NCBI GenBank assembly: GCA_003508755.1
Contig: DNTK01000268.1
Location: forward strand, 1 to 15,791
DNA: 15,791 nt
DNA from: Bacteroidales bacterium
Lineage (GTDB): Bacteria; Bacteroidota; Bacteroidia; Bacteroidales; UBA10428
Direction of reading: 5' to 3'
This document shows positions 1 through 7,553 of this stretch, piece by piece (positions within the stretch are counted from its first letter, which is position 1; each line of letters starts with the position of its first letter). A program made the position numbers and the translations under genes. Below the pieces are notes generated by a model. That model searched no databases. It had not been told where the DNA came from and worked only from the letters and a program-made list of their open reading frames with translations.

Positions 1-1064
1 GCCTTTAAAAATCTCAACGATTTTACAATCCACCTGGGCAATGGCTTTTCGGGAGCACGTTTCATAAGGTTGATAGAAATTCCTAGTTTTTGCACAACAG
101 GTATCTTATGTGTTTCCACATATTCAATTAATGCTCCATCCGGGTCTTCGTTATAGGCAAATAGTCCAGCTGCATCACCCATATCAAAGCTTCCATCCTT
201 AAATATTTCACCGGTATCTACCGTAAAGGGATAGCCGTATTTCTTGCATTTTTCCCGTAGAATATCCATGCCTCGGATATCGAAGCACAAGTGTATAAAC
301 CCAAGCTCGCCCCAGTACCGATTCTCAAAAATCTTTTTGGGTGTACGGTTTAGTGCTTGTATCAGTTCTATCTCGCTTTCGTTAAAAAGCTCGCTAAAGG
401 CTCCTTGTCGGGGTTTGCTGTGGCGAAGCAATACCCTTCTGAATTCCTTATCACCACCCGGTAGCACCTTTAAATCGTCAAACACTCCAGTTTTATCATA
501 AGCTACTACATCGTACCCGAGTATATTACTGTAGAACTCCATCGACTTATCAGCATCCGAGCAACCAAGAATGGCTCCATACCCACCGCCGGTGTGTTTA
601 TTTTCGTTTTTATACCACTTATCTGAAGGTACCATCTGAAAGATATTACCATAGGGGTCTTTGAGCAAAAACTGCTTTCGCCCTTCCACTTGGGTAAGTT
701 CGCCTAGTACATTTTGTCCTTCGCTTTTAAACCAGTGGTATGTCTTTTCAATATCGACACATTTTATCTTTCCTGCAAAGATGCCCAGATCGCCTAATTG
801 CACATCAAATGCCGGGCCTTTGGGTTCAAAATCGGTATGATTCCAAATCTCAAAACCACCTCCCCCTTGCAGGGTAACTGCGAGAGCAGCATGTCTGTTG
901 CGGGGTTCACCACCGGTGTAAGGAAGCATATATTCGGCTGGTGCCGACTCTTCCAGGATTCTTATATCGATGCCAAAATATTTTTTGTACCAGCTCCACG
1001 CTTCGTGCACATTTCTTACCCCTATTCCCAGTTGCTGAATACCACTTATAATTACATCTTTCAT
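1..1064 (-). CDS. Tandem VOC-domain (glyoxalase/bleomycin-resistance fold) protein, 3' end cut by window edge
   Basis: The frame is open from an ATG at 1062-1064 to the left edge, giving 354 codons without a stop, so the C-terminus is missing. Two VOC-type modules are visible. The first is at about residues 6-148, opening ISGIQQLGIGVRNVHEAWSWY and closing near DPYGNIFQMVPSD. The second is at about 160-320, opening GGYGAILGCSDADKSMEFY, with GFIHLCFDI in the middle and DPDGALIEYVE at the end. DP(Y/D)G followed by a hydrophobic strand is the usual closing motif of VOC units. Known families with this fold include glyoxalase I, extradiol dioxygenases and metal-independent binding proteins; substrate and metal cannot be assigned. 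The second module has H258 and E314/E317 where metal ligands often sit, but its first strand lacks a His. It lies 11 bp downstream of the SDR gene on the same strand and is probably co-transcribed with it. It has no signal peptide, so it is likely cytoplasmic. Confidence 0.85.
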   Translation of the reverse strand, partial: MKDVIISGIQQLGIGVRNVHEAWSWYKKYFGIDIRILEESAPAEYMLPYTGGEPRNRHAALAVTLQGGGGFEIWNHTDFEPKGPAFDVQLGDLGIFAGKIKCVDIEKTYHWFKSEGQNVLGELTQVEGRKQFLLKDPYGNIFQMVPSDKWYKNENKHTGGGYGAILGCSDADKSMEFYSNILGYDVVAYDKTGVFDDLKVLPGGDKEFRRVLLRHSKPRQGAFSELFNESEIELIQALNRTPKKIFENRYWGELGFIHLCFDIRGMDILREKCKKYGYPFTVDTGEIFKDGSFDMGDAAGLFAYNEDPDGALIEYVETHKIPVVQKLGISINLMKRAPEKPLPRWIVKSLRFLK

Positions 1065-1075
1065 TGTTTTATTGA

Positions 1076-1870
1076 TTATGTTGGTTTTACATTCGATGCC
1101 ATTCTGTAATAGAGCACCGGCAAGTATTTTCTAAAAAATACCATCAAAAGTTCCAGTCTGCCGACCAGGATATCTTTTTTCTTTTTTCGTACCGCCCTGA
1201 TAATTTTTTTAGCACACACATCAGCGGGCATGCCATTTGCCTGCCCGGTATCCATAACGCCGTGTTTTGCACCGTCTTTATCGATGGCATTCACCGAGAT
1301 ATTAGTGTAAATTCTTCCGGGACTAACCATGGTTACTTTAATGTTGTCAGGTGTCATCTCAGCTCGTAAGCTATCGAAATAACCTTGTAAGGCGTGTTTC
1401 GATGCAGAATAGGCCGTTCTTAGCGGGAACCCGAATTTACCGACTACACTGCTGATAACAACAATGTGCCCACCACCCTTTTTAACCATTTTGGGCAATA
1501 CCTCTTTTGTGAGGGCTATGGCCCCAAAAAAATTGGTGTCAAATACTTTTCTGTCAACCTCAATGGGTGTTTCTATAGCCATAGATCGCTGGCTTATGCC
1601 ACCGTTATTAACTAAGATATCAACGGATTTATGATGGGTAAAAACTTCTTTTGATGCTTTTGTTATGGATTTCTGGTCGGTTAAATCAAGTGAAACAACA
1701 AGACAATGTGCACCTTTCTGTTCACAGTTTTTTTTCACCAGGTTTAATTTCTCGATATTGCGGCCTGAGAGAATTAATTTCGTTTTATAACTTGCCCATT
1801 CAAGCGCTAAGGCTTCTCCAATACCAGAAGAAGCTCCTGTTATCCAGATAGTTTTGTTTTGAAAATTCAT
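1076..1870 (-). CDS. Short-chain dehydrogenase/reductase (classical SDR, DHRS7-like)
   Basis: This is a 264-residue cytoplasmic NAD(P)-dependent oxidoreductase. Visible SDR landmarks are the cofactor-binding TGASSGIG at 11-18, acidic D62 in LDLTD, NNGG at 88-91 (a variant of NNAG), N113, S141, the catalytic Y154-SAS-K158, and PG at 184-185. Together these give the complete N-S-Y-K tetrad. SGRN at 35-38 places Arg next to the second strand, which often goes with NADP(H) preference; this is inference. The C-terminal end (VGRLELLMVFFRKYLPVLYYRMAS) is hydrophobic and basic. It resembles the tail of the DHRS7-type SDRs and might lie against a membrane. The length is normal for a classical SDR with a small extension. 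The substrate is not identifiable. It is the first gene of a two-gene unit with the VOC protein. The ATG at 1870 sits directly before the Rossmann strand, so the start is well placed. Confidence 0.93.
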   Translation of the reverse strand: MNFQNKTIWITGASSGIGEALALEWASYKTKLILSGRNIEKLNLVKKNCEQKGAHCLVVSLDLTDQKSITKASKEVFTHHKSVDILVNNGGISQRSMAIETPIEVDRKVFDTNFFGAIALTKEVLPKMVKKGGGHIVVISSVVGKFGFPLRTAYSASKHALQGYFDSLRAEMTPDNIKVTMVSPGRIYTNISVNAIDKDGAKHGVMDTGQANGMPADVCAKKIIRAVRKKKKDILVGRLELLMVFFRKYLPVLYYRMASNVKPT

Positions 1871-2032
1871 TGCAATTGGAAGTTTCGGGCTCGAAAATAA
1901 GCATTATTTATCAGAACCCTAAGAATAGAATCTATTTTCTGGTTAAGCATGCTTTTTTTAACCCTTTTCAAAAAAAAAGGCAGAGTTGTTACCATCGATT
2001 TTCCTTAGTCCCTAAAAAGGAACTGGCATGTG

Positions 2033-2056
2033 CTTTAGTCTTTCAATAAGCTAAAG
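2033..2056. other. Imperfect hairpin in the gap between acyltransferase and SDR genes
   Basis: CTTTAG at 2033-2038 pairs with CTAAAG at 2051-2056, and CTT at 2040-2042 pairs with AAG at 2048-2050. The result is a 9-bp stem with one bulged T and a 5-nt loop. It lies about 42 nt past the acyltransferase stop codon on the minus strand. No T-tract follows on either strand, so an intrinsic terminator is not well supported. On the plus strand the right arm runs straight into GGAGGTG, giving an SD-like AAAGGAGGTG with no good start codon after it. The rest of the 227-bp gap shows no gene. Confidence 0.4.
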
Positions 2057-2097
2057 GAGGTGATTGCCAGATTCAGAAGCAATAGGGAAATCTCAAT

Positions 2098-3450
2098 TTA
2101 GTTAAAGAAGCTGTTTAGTTCTGCGATAATTCCTGCCCGCATAGAAATGGCTTCCAAGAGCTTCTTGTTATGCTTACGCTGTAGGGTGAACTTTATTCGT
2201 ATCCAGCTTTTAATAAATAGTCGCCAAACAGTCCAGGCTGCCTTAATACTTAGTGGAATTAATGGTATATACACCAACTTCATCCATAGTTCTGGGAAAT
2301 AAATAAACCCAAGCACGATGAGTATCGGGTAGTAAATAAATTGCATAACCAGTGCAGTACCTAGCGCAGCGGTACTTTTAAATTGGGTGTCTTTAATGCC
2401 TTTAGCCACTTTTATGGGTAAAAAGAAATTAGGCCAGTTATTTATAAGCCCGAATATAAGTACCGGGCTCAGTACTATCGATAGCAGGATGCCCAGTAGG
2501 TTGAGCAGAATCGAATATTTCTTTTTACGAAACACCCATTCGCGCAGGTTAAGCTTTTCGCGGAGCTTAATATAGTGTTGCGTTTGGGTATGAATGCTTT
2601 CTATTTTTGACTTGTTGTGTTCAAGGGTCTCGTCGAGCTTTTGAATAATGGCCTTATCGGCTTTAAACTTATGTAGCAGGTTGCGTGCACTAAGCTTTTG
2701 TTTTTTCAGAACTGTGGGACGATAAATATCACGAAGTTCCTGGTAGGTTTCATAGTATTCCTCATTACTAATATCGATCATTACCTTTTTCATCTCGGCA
2801 CTTAACCTTTCGCGCAGGGCATTGGTAGCGGCCACCGGATTTTGTTCATATTCGTTCCAATATTCACAAACTTCAATGGGGGTGCCGTAGTTGATAAACA
2901 GTTCCTTGTTAAATTTCTGATAGTGTTCGTAATCGAGTCCGGCGGGTAAAATTTTCACGCCGGGCTTATCCCTGTACTTCTCCTGGGCCATAAAAGCGAT
3001 CCGAAAAATGCCTTTTACAAGCGGCCGAAGGCGACGTTTATCGCCATGGTTACCCTCGGGGAACATATAGAGGGGGCATTTAGCATTATGAACAATTTGT
3101 ACAGCCGAATTAAAAACTTCTTCGTTTTTCTGAAGGCTGGCCCTGCCATCACGAATGCGATAGATGGGCAACATTTTCATTAAGTAGAGAATGCGCTCGA
3201 TAAAAGGTTTACTGAAAACATCGGCCCTGGTTAAAAAGATGCGTTGAGTGGGAAGTTGCGTTACAAAAGCCAGGGCATCCATGAGGGCATTCTGGTGGTT
3301 GGGGGCCACGATAAGGGGTTGGTTCTTTGGAATATTGGATTTGTTAAAAGCCCGAATCTTTTTATAATACAAACGAAAATTAGGCCAGGCCCATAAAACT
3401 TGTAAGATCCAATAAAATATCGTCCATTTATCAATATCCCTGCGTGCCAT
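2098..3450 (-). CDS. PlsC-type lysophospholipid/glycerol-phosphate acyltransferase, membrane protein
   Basis: This 450-residue protein has an acyltransferase domain at about residues 35-230. The catalytic block is NHQNALMDA, with H52 and D58. The phosphate-binding block is FPEGNHGD at 130-137, and PIYRIRDGR at 95-103 resembles the glycerol-phosphate-binding block. The His-Asp spacing is HX5D rather than the HX4D of E. coli PlsC/PlsB; from memory this matches the yeast SCT1/GPT2 type motif HANQF(V/I)D. A charged, probably coiled region follows (about 225-305). Hydrophobic segments near 314-337, 362-385 and 390-408 make a C-terminal membrane anchor, and residues 10-22 may form another short one. 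The predicted role is acyl transfer to glycerol-3-phosphate or lysophosphatidate in phospholipid synthesis at the inner membrane; acyl donor and exact acceptor are unknown. A perfect -7 element 24 nt upstream suggests its own transcript. Confidence 0.9.
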   Translation of the reverse strand: MARRDIDKWTIFYWILQVLWAWPNFRLYYKKIRAFNKSNIPKNQPLIVAPNHQNALMDALAFVTQLPTQRIFLTRADVFSKPFIERILYLMKMLPIYRIRDGRASLQKNEEVFNSAVQIVHNAKCPLYMFPEGNHGDKRRLRPLVKGIFRIAFMAQEKYRDKPGVKILPAGLDYEHYQKFNKELFINYGTPIEVCEYWNEYEQNPVAATNALRERLSAEMKKVMIDISNEEYYETYQELRDIYRPTVLKKQKLSARNLLHKFKADKAIIQKLDETLEHNKSKIESIHTQTQHYIKLREKLNLREWVFRKKKYSILLNLLGILLSIVLSPVLIFGLINNWPNFFLPIKVAKGIKDTQFKSTAALGTALVMQFIYYPILIVLGFIYFPELWMKLVYIPLIPLSIKAAWTVWRLFIKSWIRIKFTLQRKHNKKLLEAISMRAGIIAELNSFFN

Positions 3451-3473
3451 TGTAGACTTGTTTTGTTGCGCCG

Positions 3474-3481
3474 CAAATATA
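3474..3481 (-). promoter_or_regulatory. Bacteroidota -7 promoter element for the acyltransferase gene
   Basis: Read on the minus strand this is TATATTTG, a full match to the Bacteroidota -7 consensus TAnnTTTG. It ends 23 nt before the acyltransferase ATG, which implies a short 5' leader. The -33 position falls in a T-run from the TTTTTTTC tract rather than a clear TTTG, so only half of the promoter is well supported. Confidence 0.55.
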
Positions 3482-3556
3482 ACAGCTTTGATTTAGAAGA
3501 AAAAAAGTGAAGGGGTATTCATGACAATAGCATCTTCTTCAAGGTTTATTTATAGT

Positions 3557-5071
3557 TTAATTCACCATAAACTCTACCCTGCGATTAATAGCTCTGTTGA
3601 TTTCAGAATCATTTGCTACTATAGGATAGGCAGCACCATAGCCTTTGTATTTTAACCGTGAAGGATCTATACCTTTATTTATCAACCAGTGCTGTACTGC
3701 TTTTGCTCTTTGAACTGATAACTCTTGGTTGTATTCATCTGTGCCAACATTGTCGGTGTGCCCAAGTATGGTGATGGACGCATTACTTTTCAGAAGAAGT
3801 TCAAACAGCACGTTCAATTCCAAATCTGACTCAGGTAATAGCTCATACTTATCAAATTCGAAATAGACCTTGTTAAGGGTGAAAACTTTGGTTTTCTTCA
3901 ACAAGTTTGTATCGAACTGATAAAATTCTTCGAAATCAGTTCTTTCCTCAAATTCATACTTAAAAGTCTCTTTTGTGCAGTTACACAAGGACGAATCTTC
4001 CAAAATATTAATCCTGTCAATGAGGTAATAAGCCGACTCATTCATGTCACCCTCGCTAAAGTTCTTTGGGTTAATTTTTTGTATGGCTAAATCGCTTAAA
4101 CTAAAAAACCTTCCCACACTTAAATAGTTTTCGTTCCCCTTTGCTTTGTAATAGCTGCAGAGGATTGCCCAGTTGTTTCTATTAACACTATCGAGCAGCA
4201 AAACAACTTGTGGCGATGATATTGGTACATTTTCTGTGAATTCAGGTTTCGAAGCAGAAAAATGAATTCCCAGTTTATTGATATAATACCCGGAATTATC
4301 ACTCAATCGCAACCGAAGTTTTATACAATACGTCTTTCCTTTTTTAAGAGCATTAGTTAGTTGGGTAGAAATGTATTCCGAATAATTGCCGGTTGGATGA
4401 TGATACAAGATTACACCTACATAGTGAAAGCTTGAATTGTAGAGATGTTGATAATTATCAGGCACTTTTACTAATCGTCTGTAAGGATTGTAATAATCGG
4501 GTGTGCTTTTGTTGGGTGTGAACCAGAAAGGTACCTGTTGCTCAATGGATTGTTGTCCTTTTGAGAACTGTATTTCAGGCTTGTTAAAATAAAGTTTAAA
4601 GTCGTTGTTTTTGATCAGGCTGTCTTCATGTATCAGAGTTTCATAATATACGGTATCCCTTATTCCATTTCTAATCCGGATATTAGCGGTTGGCAGTGTA
4701 TCTTGATAAATACCCATGACATCGGCTCTCCAAAGCTTACCTTCTTTATATTCTTCTTCTTTAGCGATGTTTCCGGTTTTGTCAAAGTAAGTCCACAGTC
4801 CGTGTGGAATTTCAACACTATTGCAGTTACTTATTTTCTTGTAATTTGCGATTCGCTCAATGCCACCCTGCTGGTAATAAAACTTCCATTGGCCAATTTT
4901 TCTGCACGACTCTCTATAACACGGATTTTTTGGATTAAAATCGGGGCATTTCAGGCTCTTGCCTTTTGAATATACAGCACCATTAGAATAATAGGTTTTT
5001 GTACGATAGGTTTGCCCCCAACAATTTGGTGAGATTATCAGAAAAAGAAATATTATGGAGTGTAATCTCAT
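3557..5071 (-). CDS. Secreted MORN-repeat/OmpA-domain protein, probable peptidoglycan-binding envelope protein
   Basis: This 504-residue protein starts with a Sec signal peptide (about 1-19, hydrophobic IIFLFLIISP, likely cut after CWG; no valid lipobox). Residues 25-115 hold MORN/YwqK-like strands such as YYSNGAVYSKGK, GQWKFYYQQGG and GLWTYFDKTGNIAKEEEYKEGKLW. The middle (about 180-365) has a beta-rich pattern, SEYISTQLTNALKKGKTYCI then LRLSDNSGYYINKLGIHFSA, that suggests a jelly-roll module; this is inference. The C-terminal OmpA domain (about 398-504) is complete: FEFDKYELLPES, GHTDNVGTDEYN, LSVQRAKAVQ and AINRRVEFM include the Asp and Arg positions that hold peptidoglycan diaminopimelate in OmpA-like domains. 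It probably links an outer-membrane or periplasmic structure to the wall. The MepA-like endopeptidase gene lies 78 bp upstream on the same strand, so both may act on peptidoglycan. Confidence 0.9.
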   Translation of the reverse strand: MRLHSIIFLFLIISPNCWGQTYRTKTYYSNGAVYSKGKSLKCPDFNPKNPCYRESCRKIGQWKFYYQQGGIERIANYKKISNCNSVEIPHGLWTYFDKTGNIAKEEEYKEGKLWRADVMGIYQDTLPTANIRIRNGIRDTVYYETLIHEDSLIKNNDFKLYFNKPEIQFSKGQQSIEQQVPFWFTPNKSTPDYYNPYRRLVKVPDNYQHLYNSSFHYVGVILYHHPTGNYSEYISTQLTNALKKGKTYCIKLRLRLSDNSGYYINKLGIHFSASKPEFTENVPISSPQVVLLLDSVNRNNWAILCSYYKAKGNENYLSVGRFFSLSDLAIQKINPKNFSEGDMNESAYYLIDRINILEDSSLCNCTKETFKYEFEERTDFEEFYQFDTNLLKKTKVFTLNKVYFEFDKYELLPESDLELNVLFELLLKSNASITILGHTDNVGTDEYNQELSVQRAKAVQHWLINKGIDPSRLKYKGYGAAYPIVANDSEINRAINRRVEFMVN

Positions 5072-5149
5072 TTTAATTTAACGGAGAATTTTAAGTTTGC
5101 TTATACCTTTTCAATTTAACAAATAACTATATATACACGATGATTCTTA

Positions 5150-5869
5150 TTATTCGATAAACTCAAAATCGATGTGATAATGGTCGTCGTGCAATTTGTC
5201 AATTTTAGGGCTTAAGTTTTTGGCAAAATAGATACCCCTGCGTTTTAATTCTGCTCCACTTTTGGTGCTGTACAAATTGTCTTTTAGGTTAATCTTAAAA
5301 ATTACCTTTTTAATCTTTAGTCCGTTTTTCCGGGCTTCGATATCGAGCAAGAGAATATGTTTAGCCATGGTCTCGAAATCGATACTAACATGTTTGTTGA
5401 GCTTGCCTTCAGAATCGAAATTCAGGAGGTAGCTGAAAATTCCGATTCCGTCATAAAACCGTTTTTGTTTCCCATTTTTAACAAGAGGTGTCATAAAATC
5501 AATGCTCAATCCATTTTGATGAGTACGATGAGGCCATAATCTACCACCCTGCTTTTTAGAGCAATCCATAATGCTAAACTTTATTCCAGGCAGGTGAGTC
5601 TCACACTTGGCATAAGAATTAATTACCGTTGTATGAGCACTGGAATGCACATAGTTTCTGCCAAGAATAAAATAACTAAGCGGACTGAAATACTTAAAGT
5701 TACTACCCCGGTACGGCAGTTTGAAGGCATTTTCCAAAGTACCGGCATGTACTTTACCATGTGCAATACTGTTACCGGAATTCTTATAAAACAACTGTGG
5801 GAAAGATATGCCTATGGCCACGGTTAGTAGCAATGCAAGTATAATCGCAAAGCGTTTTTTCTTTATCAT
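5150..5869 (-). CDS. mepA: MepA-like penicillin-insensitive murein endopeptidase (M74-type zinc peptidase)
   Basis: This 239-residue protein has an N-terminal signal or anchor segment (KKKRFAIILALLLTVAIGISF, about 3-23). The enzyme domain shows the MepA pattern: AHGKVHAGTLENAFKLP near 36-52, GGR at 108-110, HQNGLSID at 117-124 and HDDHYH at 227-232. Recalling E. coli MepA (HQTGLDVD with H113 and D120; H206, H209 and H211 in HRAHMH), the counterparts are H117 and D124, and H227, H230 and H232, with spacing preserved. MepA cuts D-Ala-mDAP (and LD) crosslinks in murein and is not inhibited by penicillin; the same reaction is expected here in the periplasm. Overall similarity looks low away from these motifs, so the symbol is by family rather than proven orthology. 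The OmpA-domain gene follows on the same strand. Confidence 0.85.
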   Translation of the reverse strand: MIKKKRFAIILALLLTVAIGISFPQLFYKNSGNSIAHGKVHAGTLENAFKLPYRGSNFKYFSPLSYFILGRNYVHSSAHTTVINSYAKCETHLPGIKFSIMDCSKKQGGRLWPHRTHQNGLSIDFMTPLVKNGKQKRFYDGIGIFSYLLNFDSEGKLNKHVSIDFETMAKHILLLDIEARKNGLKIKKVIFKINLKDNLYSTKSGAELKRRGIYFAKNLSPKIDKLHDDHYHIDFEFIE

Positions 5870-5880
5870 AAAGGGTATTC

Positions 5881-5906
5881 AAATAACGTTTGTTATTTAT
5901 AACGTT
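5881..5906. promoter_or_regulatory. Overlapping inverted and direct repeats just upstream of the mepA-like gene
   Basis: AAATAAC at 5881-5887 and GTTATTT at 5892-5898 form a perfect 7-bp inverted repeat with a 4-nt spacer. ATAACGTT occurs at 5883-5890 and again at 5899-5906, a direct repeat of period 16. The cluster begins 12 bp upstream of the mepA-like ATG, where a repressor could block transcription or a hairpin could affect translation. Function is inferred from position only. Confidence 0.4.
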
Positions 5907-5952
5907 GAAAGCTTAGATAAAAGTATTGATTATATATGCCATGTTAAAAGAA

Positions 5953-5972
5953 GTTTGATGGAATCATCAAAC
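5953..5972. other. Perfect 8-bp inverted repeat (hairpin) in intergenic DNA
   Basis: GTTTGATG at 5953-5960 and CATCAAAC at 5965-5972 form a perfect palindrome around GAAT. No T-run follows on either strand, so it is unlikely to be an intrinsic terminator. It could be an operator about 85-105 bp upstream of the mepA-like gene, or an RNA structure. Confidence 0.45.
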
Positions 5973-6060
5973 ACTGCCGCAACAACTTTCCATCAATTGG
6001 TAATTAGGTGGTTACGGTAAATTGCAAACTAGATTATTTAATTAGAAATAGCATAAAGAA

Positions 6061-6088
6061 AAGACCAACTCCGCCTGGAATTGGTCTT
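6061..6088 (-). terminator. Rho-independent terminator below the LamG remnant and hydrolase gene
   Basis: AAGACCAA at 6061-6068 and TTGGTCTT at 6081-6088 form a perfect 8-bp stem. It is extended inside by TCC/GGA around a GCCT loop after one mismatch. On the minus strand the stem is followed by TTCTTT, and on the plus strand by CTTTT, so it could work in both directions. The position fits termination of minus-strand transcripts coming from the hydrolase genes, before the mepA-like gene. Confidence 0.75.
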
Positions 6089-6117
6089 CTTTTATCTATT
6101 TTGAATTTTTATGGTTG

Positions 6118-6435
6118 TTAGTCTAATTCATAAAGATTTTCAACCTCATGTGCTGTCAATACCCTGTTATAGATTCTAATTTCGTCCATTTTCCCATTGT
6201 AAAAGAACCCATTATCACCACTTCGAATGGTTAAATATTCACCTAAATTATCCTGCAACTCCCTGGGATCCGTTTCTTCAACAATTAATATACCATTCTT
6301 ATGAATACTCATTATGTTATTCTCGATACTCGAAATAAACACATAGTGATAATAGTTGGTATCAACCTCCGGGGTTATGCAATACTATCTGCCAGGAGCG
6401 TTTCCGCCTTCGCCCTGTCACCTAAAATTAAAATC
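6118..6435 (-). pseudogene. Decayed LamG (concanavalin-like jelly-roll) domain gene remnant
   Basis: The open part (stop at 6118, frame open back to 6384) ends YNGKMDEIRIYNRVLTAHEV followed by ENLYELD. This is the typical closing strand of LamG/Laminin_G_3 domains in secreted Bacteroidota proteins (f.G.iDeiriYnRaLt..Ev..ly). Before it, NYYHYVF and SIHKNGILI match the central W.Hy.f and iykNG strands. In the same frame a TAG at 6385-6387 and a TGA at 6418-6420 interrupt coding-like sequence (QGEGGNAPGR between them, YCITPEVDTN after the TAG). An annotator could call a short gene from the GTG at 6340-6342, but it would lack the first half of the domain and any signal peptide. I read this as a pseudogene; where its 5' end lies is unclear, as it meets the hydrolase 3' end. 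Confidence 0.7.
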
Positions 6436-6473
6436 ACGCACCATCTGAAATAGTATATTTTTTTGTGATATCC

Positions 6474-7553
6474 CTATTTGCACTGTATGCCATTGCCATA
6501 ATCGGAAAGCTTAATGAATTCCTGCTTGCTTGCATCCCCCATATCAAACTGGTCGTATTTATTGTAGACATCCAATAATAATTGGCTGTTATCTTTTGGA
6601 GCCAGTTGATTGAAGTGCACAGTATCAATATTATCAACATTCATATTTATTTCATAAAAAAGCACAGGTGTATTGCATGAAAAGTCCAGGGTTGAAAGCG
6701 CTATGATTTTCACTTTGTTGTTCTTTGCCGATTTAAAATGTATGGTTTGGTTTGATATATTGTATACTATGCTCCATTGAGTGTCTTCCTGCCGAACGGC
6801 ATCTAAAATATCAAAAGAGTACCCTACGGTTACAAGTGCTTGTTCGTTAGAATCAAGCATGGAAGCTACTTTTACAAATCGCTCGTTGGAGGTATTTTCA
6901 TGTGGGATCTCCATTTCGCCACCAAATCCTCTAAAATTCTCCAAATACTTGAGCGAATTCTTATAATGGTTGTTGCTTAGGACTGGAATTGGAAGATCAG
7001 TACCGGTATAAAAGTAAGTCTGGCCATTATGAAATTCTATAATGACACTTTCTCCATGTTTGTCAGTAGCTAAATAGTGTAAATTTATAAACATGGGAAC
7101 GATTGCAATGCTATCAATTACTCCAAGCAATTCTTCTATTGTTGCGCAATTATCAAGGCAGTATTGTGTCCACTGAAATTCATTTAATTCAAATTTATTT
7201 CCGGGTTTAGGTGTTTCGCCCCACGAATTTAATTCCTCTATTGTAAGCCCCTGCTCGTTCATCCCACCCAGTGGAAATTCTTTACCGAATTGATTAAACG
7301 TTATACTACCGTATTTTGAAACCCAGGAGAGTTTTTCTGTCTGATTAGAAAAAGCAGTTTTCAATACTCCGCGCTTATTAACGAGTACAATGCCATTGCT
7401 GATTTCCCAATCAAGGTTTTTAGCTAAAAGTACTTGCCTATTATTCTTTACCGAAAAAGCAGTGCAGGCTTCCAACGATAATGGAATGACAAATAGAAGT
7501 ACTGGGATTAATCCTATAAAGACTGTTTCGAAAAAGACGATTTGTTTTTTCAT
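6474..7553 (-). CDS. Exported linear amide C-N hydrolase, choloylglycine hydrolase family (paralog 1)
   Basis: This is a 359-residue Ntn hydrolase. A long N-terminal signal sequence (about 1-29, FIGLIPVLLFVIPLSLEA) precedes C30-TAF, and removal of the signal would expose C30 as nucleophile and free amino group. Family landmarks are AKNLDW at 44-49, KYGSITFNQFGKEFPLGGMNEQGL near 80-103, N109, VLSNNHY at 191-197 and NERF at 223-226. Aligned from memory to bile salt hydrolase (C2, R18, D21, N82, N175, R228), the equivalents are C30, K45, D48, N109, N194 or N195, and R225. The Arg18 position therefore holds Lys. The family cleaves C-N amide bonds in conjugated bile salts, penicillin V or acyl-homoserine lactones; the substrate here is unknown. 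It is probably periplasmic. It shares strand and family with the next gene (7942-9012), of which it is a diverged tandem copy. Confidence 0.88.
   Translation of the reverse strand: MKKQIVFFETVFIGLIPVLLFVIPLSLEACTAFSVKNNRQVLLAKNLDWEISNGIVLVNKRGVLKTAFSNQTEKLSWVSKYGSITFNQFGKEFPLGGMNEQGLTIEELNSWGETPKPGNKFELNEFQWTQYCLDNCATIEELLGVIDSIAIVPMFINLHYLATDKHGESVIIEFHNGQTYFYTGTDLPIPVLSNNHYKNSLKYLENFRGFGGEMEIPHENTSNERFVKVASMLDSNEQALVTVGYSFDILDAVRQEDTQWSIVYNISNQTIHFKSAKNNKVKIIALSTLDFSCNTPVLFYEINMNVDNIDTVHFNQLAPKDNSQLLLDVYNKYDQFDMGDASKQEFIKLSDYGNGIQCK

Noticed and set aside
1945..1982. A/T-run inverted repeat (TTTTTTT ... AAAAAAAA) in the gap upstream of the SDR gene.
   Set aside because: It is made of A/T runs only, lacks a GC-containing stem, and pairs equally well in several registers, so it does not support a terminator.
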